Origin: Nocardiopsis metallicus | GTDB taxonomy: Bacteria > Actinomycetota > Actinomycetes > Streptosporangiales > Streptosporangiaceae | Direction of reading: 5' to 3' | NCBI RefSeq assembly: GCF_014201115.1 | Contig: NZ_JACHDO010000001.1 | Location: 806,001-870,000, forward strand | Length of the DNA stretch: 64,000 nt | Part shown: one piece after another, positions 42,671 to 55,408 of the stretch | Numbering within the stretch: position 1 is the first letter of the stretch | Layout: each line of letters begins with the position of its first letter | The notes under the pieces: model-generated | What the model was told of the DNA's origin: nothing | What the model saw: only the letters and a program-made list of their open reading frames with translations | Database searches by the model: none | Program-made: the position numbers and the translations under genes

Positions 42671-45127
42671 TCACATCTGTTGCTCCAGCCAGTCCTCGCA
42701 GTGCCCACGGAACCACAACAGCACCTGGTGTACCCGCTGCCTGCCATCGTCAACGAGGACATCGAGCGGGAAACTCGGCCGCCGGTTCAGTGAGTCCTCG
42801 GGCAGGTCGATTCCGGGAACCGCGTTGAACTTGTGCAGCAGCTCCCTGCGCAGAGCCACGTCGTCGAAAGGAGGACGGCGCGCCATGTGTTGGAAGACCA
42901 CCTCAGCGCGTCCCGACACCGGGTAGAGCACGATGGCCCACCGCCAGTCGGCGTTCACGCTCTCGTCCCAGGTGAGGAGGAAACAGCTGGTGTCGGCGCC
43001 GCTCCCCCAGACCAGGTCACCGCCGGCGGCGGTCCACTCGTCGATCAGGGCCTGAGTCGCTCGCACGACCACGGGCCGCTGGTTCTCCAGGAGAAGCGCG
43101 TGGAACTGTCGTTCCCGTTCGACGAACTCGTCCACCTCGAGCCCGACCAGTTCGGCCAGCGCGGCGGCTGGCACGAACCCCTCATGTCCTGACCCCGCCT
43201 CCTCCGCGGCTCTGGTATCGGGGAAGACCCGGTCCCCGTGCCCGATGCCCGGGTTGGCGTGCAAGTGCCGGGACACCGTCGCGGTCTTGGCCCCGACGAG
43301 CACCGCGAGTTCACGGTGCGTCGTCCAGCGACCGGCCGCCAGCATCACCAGCGCGTGTTCGAGCTGCTGAGCCAGATCCTCACCGATCTCCTCCGGCGTC
43401 TGCGCGTCGGAGGCTGCCGGTGCGGGCCACAGAGCGCAGGCGTGGTCGGCGAGCAGATTCGCCCGTGCCTCGATCTCCGGCCTTCCCCAACTGGGAGCAT
43501 CGGCGATCTGCCGGTTCATGCTCAGTCCACTGGACTGGAAAATCTTCTGTTTGCGCTCGAACATGTGGTTGGACAGTTTCGAGTTCTGCGCGGTCAGGGT
43601 CAGATTGCCCAGAGTGTGGAGCAGGCGCCCGTGCAGTTCGATCTCGGTCTCGTCCGGGTCGGTCTGCTTGCGTAGGACCTCGTACCATTCCTCGGTCATG
43701 CTCTGCGGCATGACGTGCTCGATGCTCACCTTGGCCTTGCCGAAGTCCACCGGCTCGGGGGAACCGAAGCCCTCCTCCAACCTGCGCAGCACGAAGGTGC
43801 GCTGCAGGGCCTGGCCTGACCAGTAGAAGTTGCGCTGGGCCACGGCTTCGCGCAGCGCCCGATCGGATGGCCACCGCCGGCGCGGATCGGACAGGTAGCG
43901 GTGCACGGAGTCCGCGATCGAGCCACCAGGTTGGATCTCCTTGGGAGAGGACATGAAGATCCTGTTGAGGCCCTGAGTCGGCACCCCGGCGATCATGCGA
44001 CGGACCAGGAAGCTCTCCACGTACCCCAACGCCCGGATGAGTTCGTCAGTGTCGGTGTGCCCCTGGTCGCGGAGCACCATCAGGTGCAGCGCCAGCGGGC
44101 GGTAGATCTTGTTCCCCCAGGACTCCAGCCGCTCCAGAACCTCGGCCAGATCCGGGTCGCTCTCGAAGACGGGGTCCAGGACCCGCTGCAACAGTTGTCC
44201 CAGCCGCCACAGGTGTTCCACCTCGCCGCGCAGGGCACTTTCACCGCCGACCTGGGACACCTTCTCCAGGCGCTCCTTCTGCCCGTGGTACACCTCGCTC
44301 TGTTTTGCCCGCTCGTCCCCGCGCAGGACCAGGTCGAGCCAGGCCAGGGTCTCCAGGGTCTCCGGCCCCAGCTCCTCCTGCATGGGAAGCCAGACCTCGT
44401 CGTACACCTCCTGGCCGGTGTCCGGTAGGAGCATGAAGACGTAGTTGCGCAGCAGGTCGGTCTGGCTGAGGCCCTTGCCGGTGTTGTTCAGGGACTCGAA
44501 GATCCGGAACACGTTGTCGCCCGCCTCCGCCTGGATGTCCACCAGGCTGAGGCGGTGCCCGATGATCTCCTCGATCTGGAGGAGTTCCCGCTCGCCGTAG
44601 TGCTTGACCTTGCGGGAGAAGAAGTTGTAGGCGAACCCGACCCTGTCGTCGCCGCCCGCGTCAGGCCGCCCGTTGACGATGGCGGCGAAGGAGGACCGGT
44701 CAGCCTGAGTAGGCGCGAGCCGGTACTTGTCGGGACCCTTGTTGTACTTGTTCACCAGGTAGACGTCATTGATCCGGTCCGCGCCGCTGGGGTCACCCTC
44801 CTCAAGTTCCTCCACCTCGCGCAGCCGGTCGCGGATGGCCGCGAGCGCGATGGAGAGCGAGGTGAGCCGTTGCTGGCCGTCGATGACCAGCCAACGGGTC
44901 AGCGTGCTCGCCGAGGACGACCCGGGCGCCAACACCACCGAACCCAGGAAGTGCCCGGCGGAACGGCTGGTAAGCGGATCCTCGTCACGTTCGACCTGTT
45001 CGGTGAGGTCGCTCCAGAGCCGTTCGAGCTCGTCCCGCCCCCAGGAGTAGGGGCGTTGGTACAGCGGCACCTGGAACTGCTTGGTTCCCTCGACCATGTT
45101 CCGGAAGGTGGTTTCGTTGGCCTGCAT
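42671..45127 (-). CDS. GmrSD-like (DUF262/DUF1524) protein with alkyltransferase-like domain (818 aa)
   Basis: N-terminal DUF262: YQRPYSWGRDELERLW and DGQQRLTSL (~94-102) are the ParB/sulfiredoxin-like NTPase motifs. The middle holds DUF1524, an HNH-type nuclease with VSIEHVMPQSMTEEW and HTLGNLTLTAQNSKLSN (~490-570). A following domain around residues 640-690 (GRWTTHRELAVLVGAKTATVSRHL) resembles the DNA-binding part of O6-alkylguanine transferases (ATL). ATG 45127 follows GGAG. GmrSD-type enzymes cleave glucosylated/modified phage DNA. The ATL fusion may read modified bases. Confidence 0.88.
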   Translation of the reverse strand: MQANETTFRNMVEGTKQFQVPLYQRPYSWGRDELERLWSDLTEQVERDEDPLTSRSAGHFLGSVVLAPGSSSASTLTRWLVIDGQQRLTSLSIALAAIRDRLREVEELEEGDPSGADRINDVYLVNKYNKGPDKYRLAPTQADRSSFAAIVNGRPDAGGDDRVGFAYNFFSRKVKHYGERELLQIEEIIGHRLSLVDIQAEAGDNVFRIFESLNNTGKGLSQTDLLRNYVFMLLPDTGQEVYDEVWLPMQEELGPETLETLAWLDLVLRGDERAKQSEVYHGQKERLEKVSQVGGESALRGEVEHLWRLGQLLQRVLDPVFESDPDLAEVLERLESWGNKIYRPLALHLMVLRDQGHTDTDELIRALGYVESFLVRRMIAGVPTQGLNRIFMSSPKEIQPGGSIADSVHRYLSDPRRRWPSDRALREAVAQRNFYWSGQALQRTFVLRRLEEGFGSPEPVDFGKAKVSIEHVMPQSMTEEWYEVLRKQTDPDETEIELHGRLLHTLGNLTLTAQNSKLSNHMFERKQKIFQSSGLSMNRQIADAPSWGRPEIEARANLLADHACALWPAPAASDAQTPEEIGEDLAQQLEHALVMLAAGRWTTHRELAVLVGAKTATVSRHLHANPGIGHGDRVFPDTRAAEEAGSGHEGFVPAAALAELVGLEVDEFVERERQFHALLLENQRPVVVRATQALIDEWTAAGGDLVWGSGADTSCFLLTWDESVNADWRWAIVLYPVSGRAEVVFQHMARRPPFDDVALRRELLHKFNAVPGIDLPEDSLNRRPSFPLDVLVDDGRQRVHQVLLWFRGHCEDWLEQQM

Positions 45128-45188
45128 ATCTCCGCAATCTCGGACGGGCGGTCAGTGAGCGTGGCTGAGTCGGGTGGAAGGACCGGGT

Positions 45189-46936
45189 CTACTTCGGTAG
45201 GAAGGGGCTGGGGTCACCGGAGTACGACACGTACAGCGTGTCCCGGGCCCGGGTACAGGCGACGAACAGCAGATTCCGCTCGCGTTGCAGGTCGTGGGCG
45301 TGGGCGAGCGGGTCCTCGGAGAGGTCCGTGACCCTGGACTCCAGGGGTAGGTAGGCGGCCCCCGCACCGACCACCGCCACACACCGGAACTCCAGGCCCT
45401 TCATCGAGTGCATCGTGCCCACCCTGACCCCGGAATCCTGAGCCAGACCGCAGGTATCGATGCCTTCGGCGGCCAGAGCGGATCTGATCTCCTTGACCAG
45501 GGCCTCGGTACGGGCCGCGACCGCGATCGTGCCGGGTTCGACGTCGGAGGTGAGCCACCCGGAGACCACCTGGGTGAGCGCGTCCAGTTCCGCCTGCTCC
45601 GTGGGGTGGGCGTGCACGGTCGGCGTCCGTCCGTGCAGGGGCGAGGTGTAGTCGGTCAGGTGGGAACGCACTCCGTCGAACCCCTCCACCGGTGCGGTGC
45701 CAAGGACCCGGACCGCCCAGGAGAGAATCTCCTGGGTGCTGCGGTAGCTCACGGTCAGACGGTGGCTCCGGCCGCGCACGTTGATCCCGACCGCCGCCAT
45801 GGACACGCGGTGGTCGTAGATGCGCTGGTGCGGATCGCCCGCGACGAAGAGGTCATCCCTGCCCTCGGGAGCCAACGCACGTACCAATCGCCACTTGGCC
45901 GGGTGCAGGTCCTGGGACTCGTCCACCACGACATGCCGGTAGGGGCGTTTCCCGGTGCGGTTGAGGATGTCGGCGGCCTCCGAGGCCAACCAGGTGAACG
46001 TCCACTGCCCGTTGGCGCGCATCTCCTCGGTAGCGGCCAGAACCGCCAACCACACCCGACGCTTCTGCTCGGGGCCCATCCGCCCGGAGCGTCCCCGCCC
46101 GTGCCGTCGGGCCTTCAGGTAGTCACGTTCGGTGCGAAGGTCCTGCGCGAGGATCACGTGTTCCCACTCCTCCAGCAGGAACCTGCCGGACACGTCCGAA
46201 CCCCCGGCGTGCCGGTCCCACAGCGCGGTCAGCTCACGCGAGTTCGGGAATTCGAGCTTGCCGTACACCTGACGCACTACCTGGTGCGCGACCTTGTCCA
46301 GGTTGCGCACGTCGACCAGTTTCCGACGGTCATCGTCGCGCACCAGTAGTTCGAGCTGCGCGCGCAGCGCCGCGTCCAGAGTCGTGGTGAACGTGGTGAG
46401 CAGGATGGGCTGTGCGGGTGTGACCTCACCGGTGTCCAGGGCGAGCTGCTGCCCGTCCGGGGCATACCGCTCGGCCAGGTGCGCCACCCGGTGCAGAGCG
46501 GTCACCGTCTTACCGGTACCCGCGCCACCGGTGACCATGACCGGCCCCGCGAACCAGTCCCGGCGGGCGATGCGCTCCTGACGCGGGTGCAGGAAGGTCC
46601 GCCACACGTCGAACGGGTGCTCCAGCAGTTCCCGCAGTTCCTCGGGGCCCTCCACGAACACCGCCTGGTCGGGGCTGCGCCTGATCGCCGAGGCCAGGTC
46701 GTCGGGGTCGACATCCTGCGCGCTGACCTCCTCGACGAGCTCACGGCTGAGCAGGGCCCACACCTCGTCCGGGGACATTCCCGAGGCCAACGCGGTAAGA
46801 GCGTCGTGCTGGGCCTTGGGCATCATGATCGCCAGCGCGTCCAGGTGGTTCTCGTCGGGGAGCAGTCGGGCGATTCGGATGGTGTCCGCGTCGATTCCCA
46901 GCTGGATGAAGTGCTTGTCCGGGACCTCCCCGAACA
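45189..46936 (-). pseudogene. RelE-fold/UvrD helicase, C-terminal part split off by ISAs1 element
   Basis: This is the helicase section of a gene whose N-terminus lies at 48225-48621. It holds Walker A TGGAGTGKT, DE-box VVVDESQD, GDPHQRIYDH, TVSYRSTQEIL and C-terminal SF1 motifs GTMHSMKGLEF and LFVACTRARDTLYV. Removing the IS (46937-48224) plus one 9-bp duplication restores one open frame of 711 residues (VPQLAIAKDF... to SPFLPK). The junction reads SADTLFGEVPDKHF. The intact product would be a RelE/ParE-like domain fused to a UvrD/Rep helicase; as it stands it is probably not made. Confidence 0.88.
46928..46936. repeat. 9-bp target-site duplication, left copy
   Basis: CCCCGAACA occurs here and directly after the other IS end at 48225-48233. 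This duplication flanks the 1288-bp ISAs1-family element. Confidence 0.9.
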
Positions 46937-48224
46937 CAGGGCTGTTGCAAAGTCGGGTGAGGGATTCGTTGCCCCTGTTCAGGGGATCTGGAGTAGCTCT
47001 AGAGGGCGAGTGAAGGTCTCGTAGGACACCCAACGGATCGCTTCGGGGATGCTGGTCATCCCCAGCTCCGTCAGCAGCGGAATCGTCAGGTTGCGCAGCA
47101 TCGCCATGTTCTGTGGGCCGTTCCCGCACCGCACCCTGGAGGCGTCCTCGCCAAAGCTCACGTCCCGCACATGATGCAGCGCCTCGATCCGCCAATGACC
47201 CCGCACCAGGCCCGCCAACCGGGCAGCACCGGCCTGCTCTGCGGACAAACTCGTGATCACATAGGCGTAGGTGCGCCGCACCCGGCCAGTGGCCACCTCC
47301 TTGACCCACCGGTGCACCCGCACCACCTGGCAGGCGTAGGGAAAAGCGATCCGGGGAGCGGTGAGCACCTTGACCGTGCGCCTCTCCTGGCGCCCGTGCC
47401 CACGCGAGGCTTCGGTGAACAGGGCGGGCGCTTGCCTCCACGGAAGTGCTTTGACCTGGTTGAACAAGGTTGGCTGGTTGCGTTTGACGGTGAGTAGGTA
47501 GTGGGCCTTGCGTTCCTTGACCAGGTGCTGGGCGGTATCGGTCTGGGTGTGCAGCGCATCAGCGGAGATCACAGTGCCTTCGATGTCCATCCCGGCCAGG
47601 ACGTCCTGGAGAGCGGGGATCTCGCTGGTCTTGTCCGCCACCCGGATCTGAGCGGCCACCTGTCCGGTGGGGGTCATCGCGGCCAGTAGGTGCACGGCCT
47701 GGGAGCGGCGGGTGCGCGAGCCTCGCACGCTTTTGCCGTCGATGATGAGCACGGCCAGGTCGGCGGCGGTGCTCATGCGGTTCAGCGCGGCGGGGTCCAG
47801 GCTGGTCAGCACCCTGCGGATCGTGGCCGCAGAGGGGGCGGTGCGCACTCCGAGTTCGGGGCGGGTGATGCGGGCTCCCAAGCGGGCCAGGGTGTGTTGG
47901 GGTGCGTTATGCGCCCACTGGCCGATCGCGGTCAGGGAGCGGGCTCCGCAGAGCACGGCGCACAGGCAGATCAAGATGATGCAGCCCAGGCGGTGGCGGC
48001 GGCCCCGCCGATCGCGAGGATCGGCTTCTTCTCCGGTGGGCGCGGACAGGGCGGGAGAGGGCGTGGCAGACTGGGGGCGCAACGGAGTCCTTGTGAGGCC
48101 AGGGGTGTGAGAGTTCCTGACCTTCTACCAGGGCTCCGTTGTTGTGTGTGGGGTCTTCTACTGGATCGCTGCAGGCTTGTGATCAGTGATAACGCTACTC
48201 ATCCCCGACTTTGCAACAGCCCTG
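46937..48224 (-). mobile_element. ISAs1-family insertion sequence A (1288 bp)
   Basis: Terminal inverted repeats of about 21 bp begin CAGGGCTGTTGCAAAGTCGG at both ends; the perfect match covers the outermost bases. It carries one transposase (46979-48082) and is flanked by the 9-bp direct repeat CCCCGAACA. It sits inside the RelE-UvrD helicase gene, and clean removal restores that frame, so it looks like a recent insertion. Confidence 0.93.
46979..48082 (-). CDS. ISAs1 family DDE transposase (367 aa)
   Basis: DDE transposase of the ISAs1 type: an IDGKSVRGS first-Asp motif, TVISADALHTQTDTA second-Asp motif, KAHYLLTVKRNQ and the C-terminal RGHWRIEALHHVRDVSFGED with the catalytic Glu. A Cys-containing membrane-like helix (CIILICLCAVLCGA) at the N-terminus is usual in the family. 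Complete in length; about 60% similar by eye to the second copy at 49548. Confidence 0.92.
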   Translation of the reverse strand: MRPQSATPSPALSAPTGEEADPRDRRGRRHRLGCIILICLCAVLCGARSLTAIGQWAHNAPQHTLARLGARITRPELGVRTAPSAATIRRVLTSLDPAALNRMSTAADLAVLIIDGKSVRGSRTRRSQAVHLLAAMTPTGQVAAQIRVADKTSEIPALQDVLAGMDIEGTVISADALHTQTDTAQHLVKERKAHYLLTVKRNQPTLFNQVKALPWRQAPALFTEASRGHGRQERRTVKVLTAPRIAFPYACQVVRVHRWVKEVATGRVRRTYAYVITSLSAEQAGAARLAGLVRGHWRIEALHHVRDVSFGEDASRVRCGNGPQNMAMLRNLTIPLLTELGMTSIPEAIRWVSYETFTRPLELLQIP

Positions 48225-48621
48225 CCCCGAACAGGGTGTCGGCCGAAGCCGCGGCCACCGGGGCGAGTGCGGTGCTCATCGTGTCCAGCGCGGTCTCGTC
48301 CCGGAACTCCAGGACCCCGAGCGCCTGGTTGACGGAGGGGCGCCGGTTGCGGATGTACCGGTAGGCCTCCGTGTGCGCGAGCACGGTCACCAGGAGGAAC
48401 ACGTCTCCGGAATCGGGTGCGAGCACAACGCCTCGGTAGCCCTGGTTGATCCGGAGCGTTCGCCAACGGGGGTCCCGGCTGTCGGTGATCTTCTCCAGGT
48501 GGCCGCCGGCGAAGTAGGTGTCGGCGAACTTGTCCAGGGCCTCGTCGACGGCCTTGCGCAGCTTCTTGTCCAGTGCCGCGTAGGTGGTGAGGAAGTCCTT
48601 GGCGATCGCGAGCTGGGGCAC
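48225..48621 (-). pseudogene. RelE-like N-terminal part of the split UvrD helicase gene
   Basis: GTG 48621 follows GGAAAGG. The segment reads AKDFLTTYAALDKKLRKAV, HLEKITDSRDPRWRTLRI and GVVLAPDSGDVFLLVTVL, a RelE/ParE-like toxin-fold domain that in actinobacteria is found fused to SF1 helicases. About 132 codons remain before the IS end. Transcription through the IS would give a truncated toxin-like domain alone. The remainder of the gene is at 45189-46936. Confidence 0.85.
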
Positions 48622-48738
48622 GGGAGCCTTTCCGGGACAGGGGGCGGAGGAGGGGCGTCCAGGGGAGGGGCCTGCCCCCTCAGCATAGGGACCGAAACCC
48701 TGGAGGGGGCGGGCTTTCCGGTACCCGGTACCGATCTG

Positions 48739-49505
48739 TCACCGCATCTTGAGCGTCCCATCAGGGTGCGGCGGCTGCGGAAAGTTATGGGTTCGGGGGA
48801 GGGGGTTGCCGACTGCTCCGGTCGGTGCGGGGGTGTTCTCGACCTCTTGGCGGATCCGCTCCTTACGTGCGTCCTTGAAGTACTGGGATTCACATTCGAA
48901 CAGCCACATGATGGCGAGGATCGGGGCGCCGATAGCGGCTAGTGGGACTGTGAATGCCGTTGAAATCGTCGCGACAGCAACGCATTTTGGCAGAGCGAAC
49001 GAGGGTCGGTGGTTGCGGCCACTGGGATCACTCGGGAGAACCAAGCGCAAGACGAAAATCGCCAAGGTGATTACGAAAATAAAAGTTAGCGATCCCAGGA
49101 TAAATTCACTAATTGCTCCGCGAACGTTCCGGAGGAATTCCGAGTCGACCCCTTGTTGAGCTGCTAGTAGAAGGATCATCCAGAAGGTTGCCGGAGCTCG
49201 GCTTGTCAGCATACGCCAGGAATGACTTCCGGCAGGTGCGTTCTCATAAATTTCGCGGCTGGTCGGTGCTAATACCATCCACACCAACAGGGCAGTGAGG
49301 GCACCCGAGAGTATTTGCTGAGCCGCAGGTGACCCGTTGGCGATGAACGGTGGTGCCTCCGGTCCGAACCACTGTCCCACCGCTTCCATTCCGAGCCAGG
49401 TGAAGAACTCTGACAGCAGGTCGGATGGGCGTTCCTGGTGGTAAAGAGACCCCAGGACCAAGATTGAGGCCACTGTCGCCATCGCCCGATAAGGCAGGTC
49501 ACCAC
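48739..49505 (-). pseudogene. Membrane protein gene, main part split by ISAs1 element B
   Basis: About five hydrophobic segments (VASILVLGSLY, LSGALTALLVWMVLA, FILGSLTFIFVITLAIFV, AFTVPLAAIGAPILAIMWLF) and a polar Pro-rich tail. An ATG at 49482 gives 247 residues, but the open frame continues upstream to the IS boundary. It joins the MTEDALLETANSTITLAKEW segment at 50806-50881 once the IS is removed, giving a 277-residue gene. The 9-bp duplication is GGTCACCAC. The protein is lower in GC than its neighbours. Family unknown. Confidence 0.75.
49497..49505. repeat. 9-bp target-site duplication of the second ISAs1 element
   Basis: GGTCACCAC here and at 50806-50814 flank the 1300-bp element. Confidence 0.9.
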
Positions 49506-50805
49506 CAGGGCTGTTTCATTCTCGGTGAGCGGTGATGTTCGTGCTGGTCAGCGAAGACCGATCACGTCCAGCGGGCGGATGAACGCCTCATACGACACCC
49601 ACCGGATCGCGTCGGGCACGGTGTCCTGCCCCAACCGGCCCAAGAACCCCAGGGCGAGAGCTCGCAGCACGGCCAGGTTGTCGGGGGCGTGCCCGCAGCG
49701 GACCTTGCAGCCGTCCTCGCCCAGCGACACGTCCTTGACGTGGTGCCAGGCCTCGATGCCCCAATGTCCACGCACCAGAGCGCCGATCCGGGCCGCGTCC
49801 GCCCGCTCCACCTCCAGCGAGGTCACCGCATAAGCCAAGGTCCACGACACCTTCCCGGTACGCAGATCTTTGACGTGGCGGCGAAGGCGCACCGCCTGGA
49901 CCGCGTGCGGGAAATCCGTCCTTCCAGCGAGGTCGATGGCCTTGACGGTGCGGGTCTCAGCGCGCCCGTGGCCGCGCTCGCGGGTGGTGGCCAGCGTGGG
50001 AGCCTGAGCCCAGGGCAGTGCTTTGACCTGGGAGAACAACGTCTTCTGGTTGCGTTTGACGGTCAATACGTAGTCGGCGTGCAGCTTCTCGACCAGGTGA
50101 GTGGCGGTGTCGGTCTGGGTGTGCAGGGCATCGGCGGTGACCACGACGCCGGTCAGGTCTACACCGTCCAGCAACACGGCCAGGGCGTCGATCTCGCTGG
50201 TGCCCGCCGGCACCCGCACCTGCGCGACCAGGCGCCGGTCCGGGGTCAGGGCGGCGAGCAGGTGCACCGCCGCCTCGGCGGGGGTGGCCGATCCGCGCAG
50301 GGTCTTACCGTCCACCGCCACCACCTCAAGGACATCGGGCCGGGCCAGGGCGGCCAGGGCCTCGGGGTCCAAGGCGAGCAGGACCCGGCGGATGGTCGCC
50401 GGGGACGGAGCGGTACGCACCCCCAAGGCCGGACAGGAGATCCGGCACCCCAGGCGGGCCAGGGTGTGTTGCGGTGCGGCGTCGGCCCACTGGCCGATCG
50501 CCCGTAGGTGGCGGGCTCCGGCGAGCATCGCGCACAGGGCGCAGAACAGGACGCTGGCCATGCTGTGGCGGCGGCCCCGCGGCGAGCGGGGGTCGGCGAG
50601 GCGGGCGAGCTTGCCGAGAAGGTCGACGGGGCCGGTGGCGGGCATGGCAGACTGGGGGCGCAACGGAGTCCTTTGGAAGTCAGAGATGTGGAAGTCCCTG
50701 ATCTTCTAGCGGGCTCCGTTGCTCGTTGGTGCGGGCTTCGACCGGATCGCTACGAGGCTGTGATCAGCGCTGATGGGTCACGAACCCGACTTTGAAACAG
50801 CCCTG
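49506..50805 (-). mobile_element. ISAs1-family insertion sequence B (1300 bp)
   Basis: Ends are imperfect inverted repeats: the left begins CAGGGCTGTTTCATTCTCGG and the right, read inward, CAGGGCTGTTTCAAAGTCGG. One transposase lies inside (49548-50663). The flanking 9-bp repeat GGTCACCAC marks target duplication. It is related to, but distinct from, copy A at 46937, so two separate insertions occurred within 2 kb. Confidence 0.92.
49548..50663 (-). CDS. ISAs1 family DDE transposase (371 aa)
   Basis: Same architecture as the 46979 transposase: VDGKTLRGSATPAEAAVHLL, VVTADALHTQTDTATHLV, DYVLTVKRNQKTLFSQV and RGHWGIEAWHHVKDVSLGED. Complete, full-length reading frame from MRPQSAMPATG. Both copies share the MRPQSA start and a LRPLDVI-like C-terminus, so they belong to the same IS subgroup. 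Confidence 0.92.
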   Translation of the reverse strand: MRPQSAMPATGPVDLLGKLARLADPRSPRGRRHSMASVLFCALCAMLAGARHLRAIGQWADAAPQHTLARLGCRISCPALGVRTAPSPATIRRVLLALDPEALAALARPDVLEVVAVDGKTLRGSATPAEAAVHLLAALTPDRRLVAQVRVPAGTSEIDALAVLLDGVDLTGVVVTADALHTQTDTATHLVEKLHADYVLTVKRNQKTLFSQVKALPWAQAPTLATTRERGHGRAETRTVKAIDLAGRTDFPHAVQAVRLRRHVKDLRTGKVSWTLAYAVTSLEVERADAARIGALVRGHWGIEAWHHVKDVSLGEDGCKVRCGHAPDNLAVLRALALGFLGRLGQDTVPDAIRWVSYEAFIRPLDVIGLR

Positions 50806-50881
50806 GGTCACCACCCTTCCGCCACTCCTTCGCCAAGGTGATCGTGGAATTGGCTGTCTCCAACAAAGCATCCTCCGTCAT
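50806..50881 (-). pseudogene. N-terminal 25 codons of the split membrane protein gene
   Basis: ATG 50881 opens MTEDALLETANSTITLAKEW and runs into the right end of IS B. In frame with 48739-49505 after excision (834 bases, 278 codons including stop). It lies back-to-back with drmD, 79 bases from that gene's start. Confidence 0.75.
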
Positions 50882-50959
50882 CGCTGTTCGGATGGTCTAC
50901 GTCCCTGCACACGAGGGCCATCGACACCGTAGGCGTCACCGCTGACACCGGCCCCTGGT

Positions 50960-54241
<3,282 letters not shown>

Positions 54242-54246
54242 GCACT

Positions 54247-54266
54247 GTAAATTTAGCCAAATTTAC
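54247..54266. promoter_or_regulatory. AT-rich inverted repeat upstream of the XRE-ImmA gene
   Basis: GTAAATTT and AAATTTAC flank AGCC (54247-54266), a perfect 8-bp inverted repeat in an AT-rich patch just after drmD. A candidate operator for the XRE regulator encoded at 54304. Confidence 0.6.
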
Positions 54267-54297
54267 ATATGGGTATATCAGCTTGATCTAGGCTAGC

Positions 54298-54314
54298 TGT
54301 GCGATGATCGCACA
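54298..54314. promoter_or_regulatory. Second inverted repeat across the XRE-ImmA start
   Basis: TGTGCGAT and ATCGCACA flank one G (54298-54314). The first ATG (54304) lies inside it, while the in-frame ATG 54316 lies just after it, so that ATG could be the true start. TAGGCT (54289-54294) is a plausible -10 box. The pattern suits autoregulation. Confidence 0.55.
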
Positions 54315-55404
54315 CATGATGGATCAGCTGAGTTGGGAGAGCATCGGCGAGCGCGTGCGGGACAGCCGCGCCTCCATGGGTCTGTCCCAGCAGGATCTGG
54401 CTGACCGGGTCGGCCTGGAACGCAGCATGATCTCCAAGTTGGAGAAGGGGGCCCGGCGCGTCGACGCGATGGAGTTGACCGCCATCGCCAGGGTGCTCGA
54501 CTACCCGGTCACGCACTTCCTCTCACCCACCCCAGAAGTGGTGTCGCGCCGGGCAGCCACCACCGAAGCGGAGGAGCTCAGTGAAAGCACCGCTGCGCGT
54601 GGCGCCTACCGGAACGAAGCCGAACTCGCCCAGTGGCTGAGGGACGTACGCCAGCTCATTGACCTGGGCACGCTGACCCCGCGTCCCTTGGCGCTCTACC
54701 CGCACAGGGTCACAGACCTCGACTCGGCCCGGGATGCGGCCCGCTGGATTCGGACCCGTCTCGGTTTGGGAGACGCTCCCATCGAGTCAGTGGCTGATGT
54801 CTGTGAGAGCGCTGGCCAGTTCCTGGCGGTGGCTCCGCTGACATCGGACGGTGCCTCGCTCGTGGACGGAGATGTCGCGGTCGCGGTTATCCGCCTGGAT
54901 CAGGAACCCGGTCGGCGGCGTAGCACCGCCGCTCACGAGCTGGGTCACATGGTGTTGGGCGACGAGTACTCCAACGATCTCGGCGTGCACACCCCACGCG
55001 AAGAGCGGGAGCGTGCGGTGGAGGTCTTCGCTGCGGAGCTCCTGCTGCCGAGCGGTCAGCTGGACCAGGTGTTGGCGGCACCTGACGAAGAGAGCCGCCG
55101 ACACGCTCTGGTGAGACTGGCCGCTGAGTACCGGGTGTCGTGGAGCCTCGCGATCGCGCAGCTTCGGCGCTCTGGCACGTTGGACGGTGGTGAGCTGCGT
55201 AAGCTCCGGGGGCGCGTACCCACGGAGATCGAGTTCAGGGAAGCGGTGGGTTGGAAACCGCAGCCCGACCTGGCCTCGATCCGAGTCTCTCCGAGGTATT
55301 CGTCTGCGGTCGTCGCAGCCTTGCGAGAGTATGCGATCACACCCGCGCGCGCGGTGGAGATGATGCGCGGACAGATCGAACTCCGAGACCTCAGCGAGGA
55401 CTGA
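54304..55404 (+). CDS. XRE regulator fused to ImmA/IrrE metallopeptidase (366 aa)
   Basis: Residues ~14-70 are an XRE helix-turn-helix (RDSRASMGLSQQDLADRVGLERSMISKLEKG). A linker follows, and residues ~180-270 carry an ImmA/IrrE (DUF955) peptidase with the zinc motif HELGH (STAAHELGHMVLGDE). The C-terminal part is helical. Such fusions act as repressors/antitoxins whose peptidase domain is activated by a signal. A putative PIN toxin follows 4 bases later. ATG 54316 is an alternative start. Confidence 0.88.
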   Translation: MIAHMMDQLSWESIGERVRDSRASMGLSQQDLADRVGLERSMISKLEKGARRVDAMELTAIARVLDYPVTHFLSPTPEVVSRRAATTEAEELSESTAARGAYRNEAELAQWLRDVRQLIDLGTLTPRPLALYPHRVTDLDSARDAARWIRTRLGLGDAPIESVADVCESAGQFLAVAPLTSDGASLVDGDVAVAVIRLDQEPGRRRSTAAHELGHMVLGDEYSNDLGVHTPREERERAVEVFAAELLLPSGQLDQVLAAPDEESRRHALVRLAAEYRVSWSLAIAQLRRSGTLDGGELRKLRGRVPTEIEFREAVGWKPQPDLASIRVSPRYSSAVVAALREYAITPARAVEMMRGQIELRDLSED

Positions 55405-55408
55405 CGGG

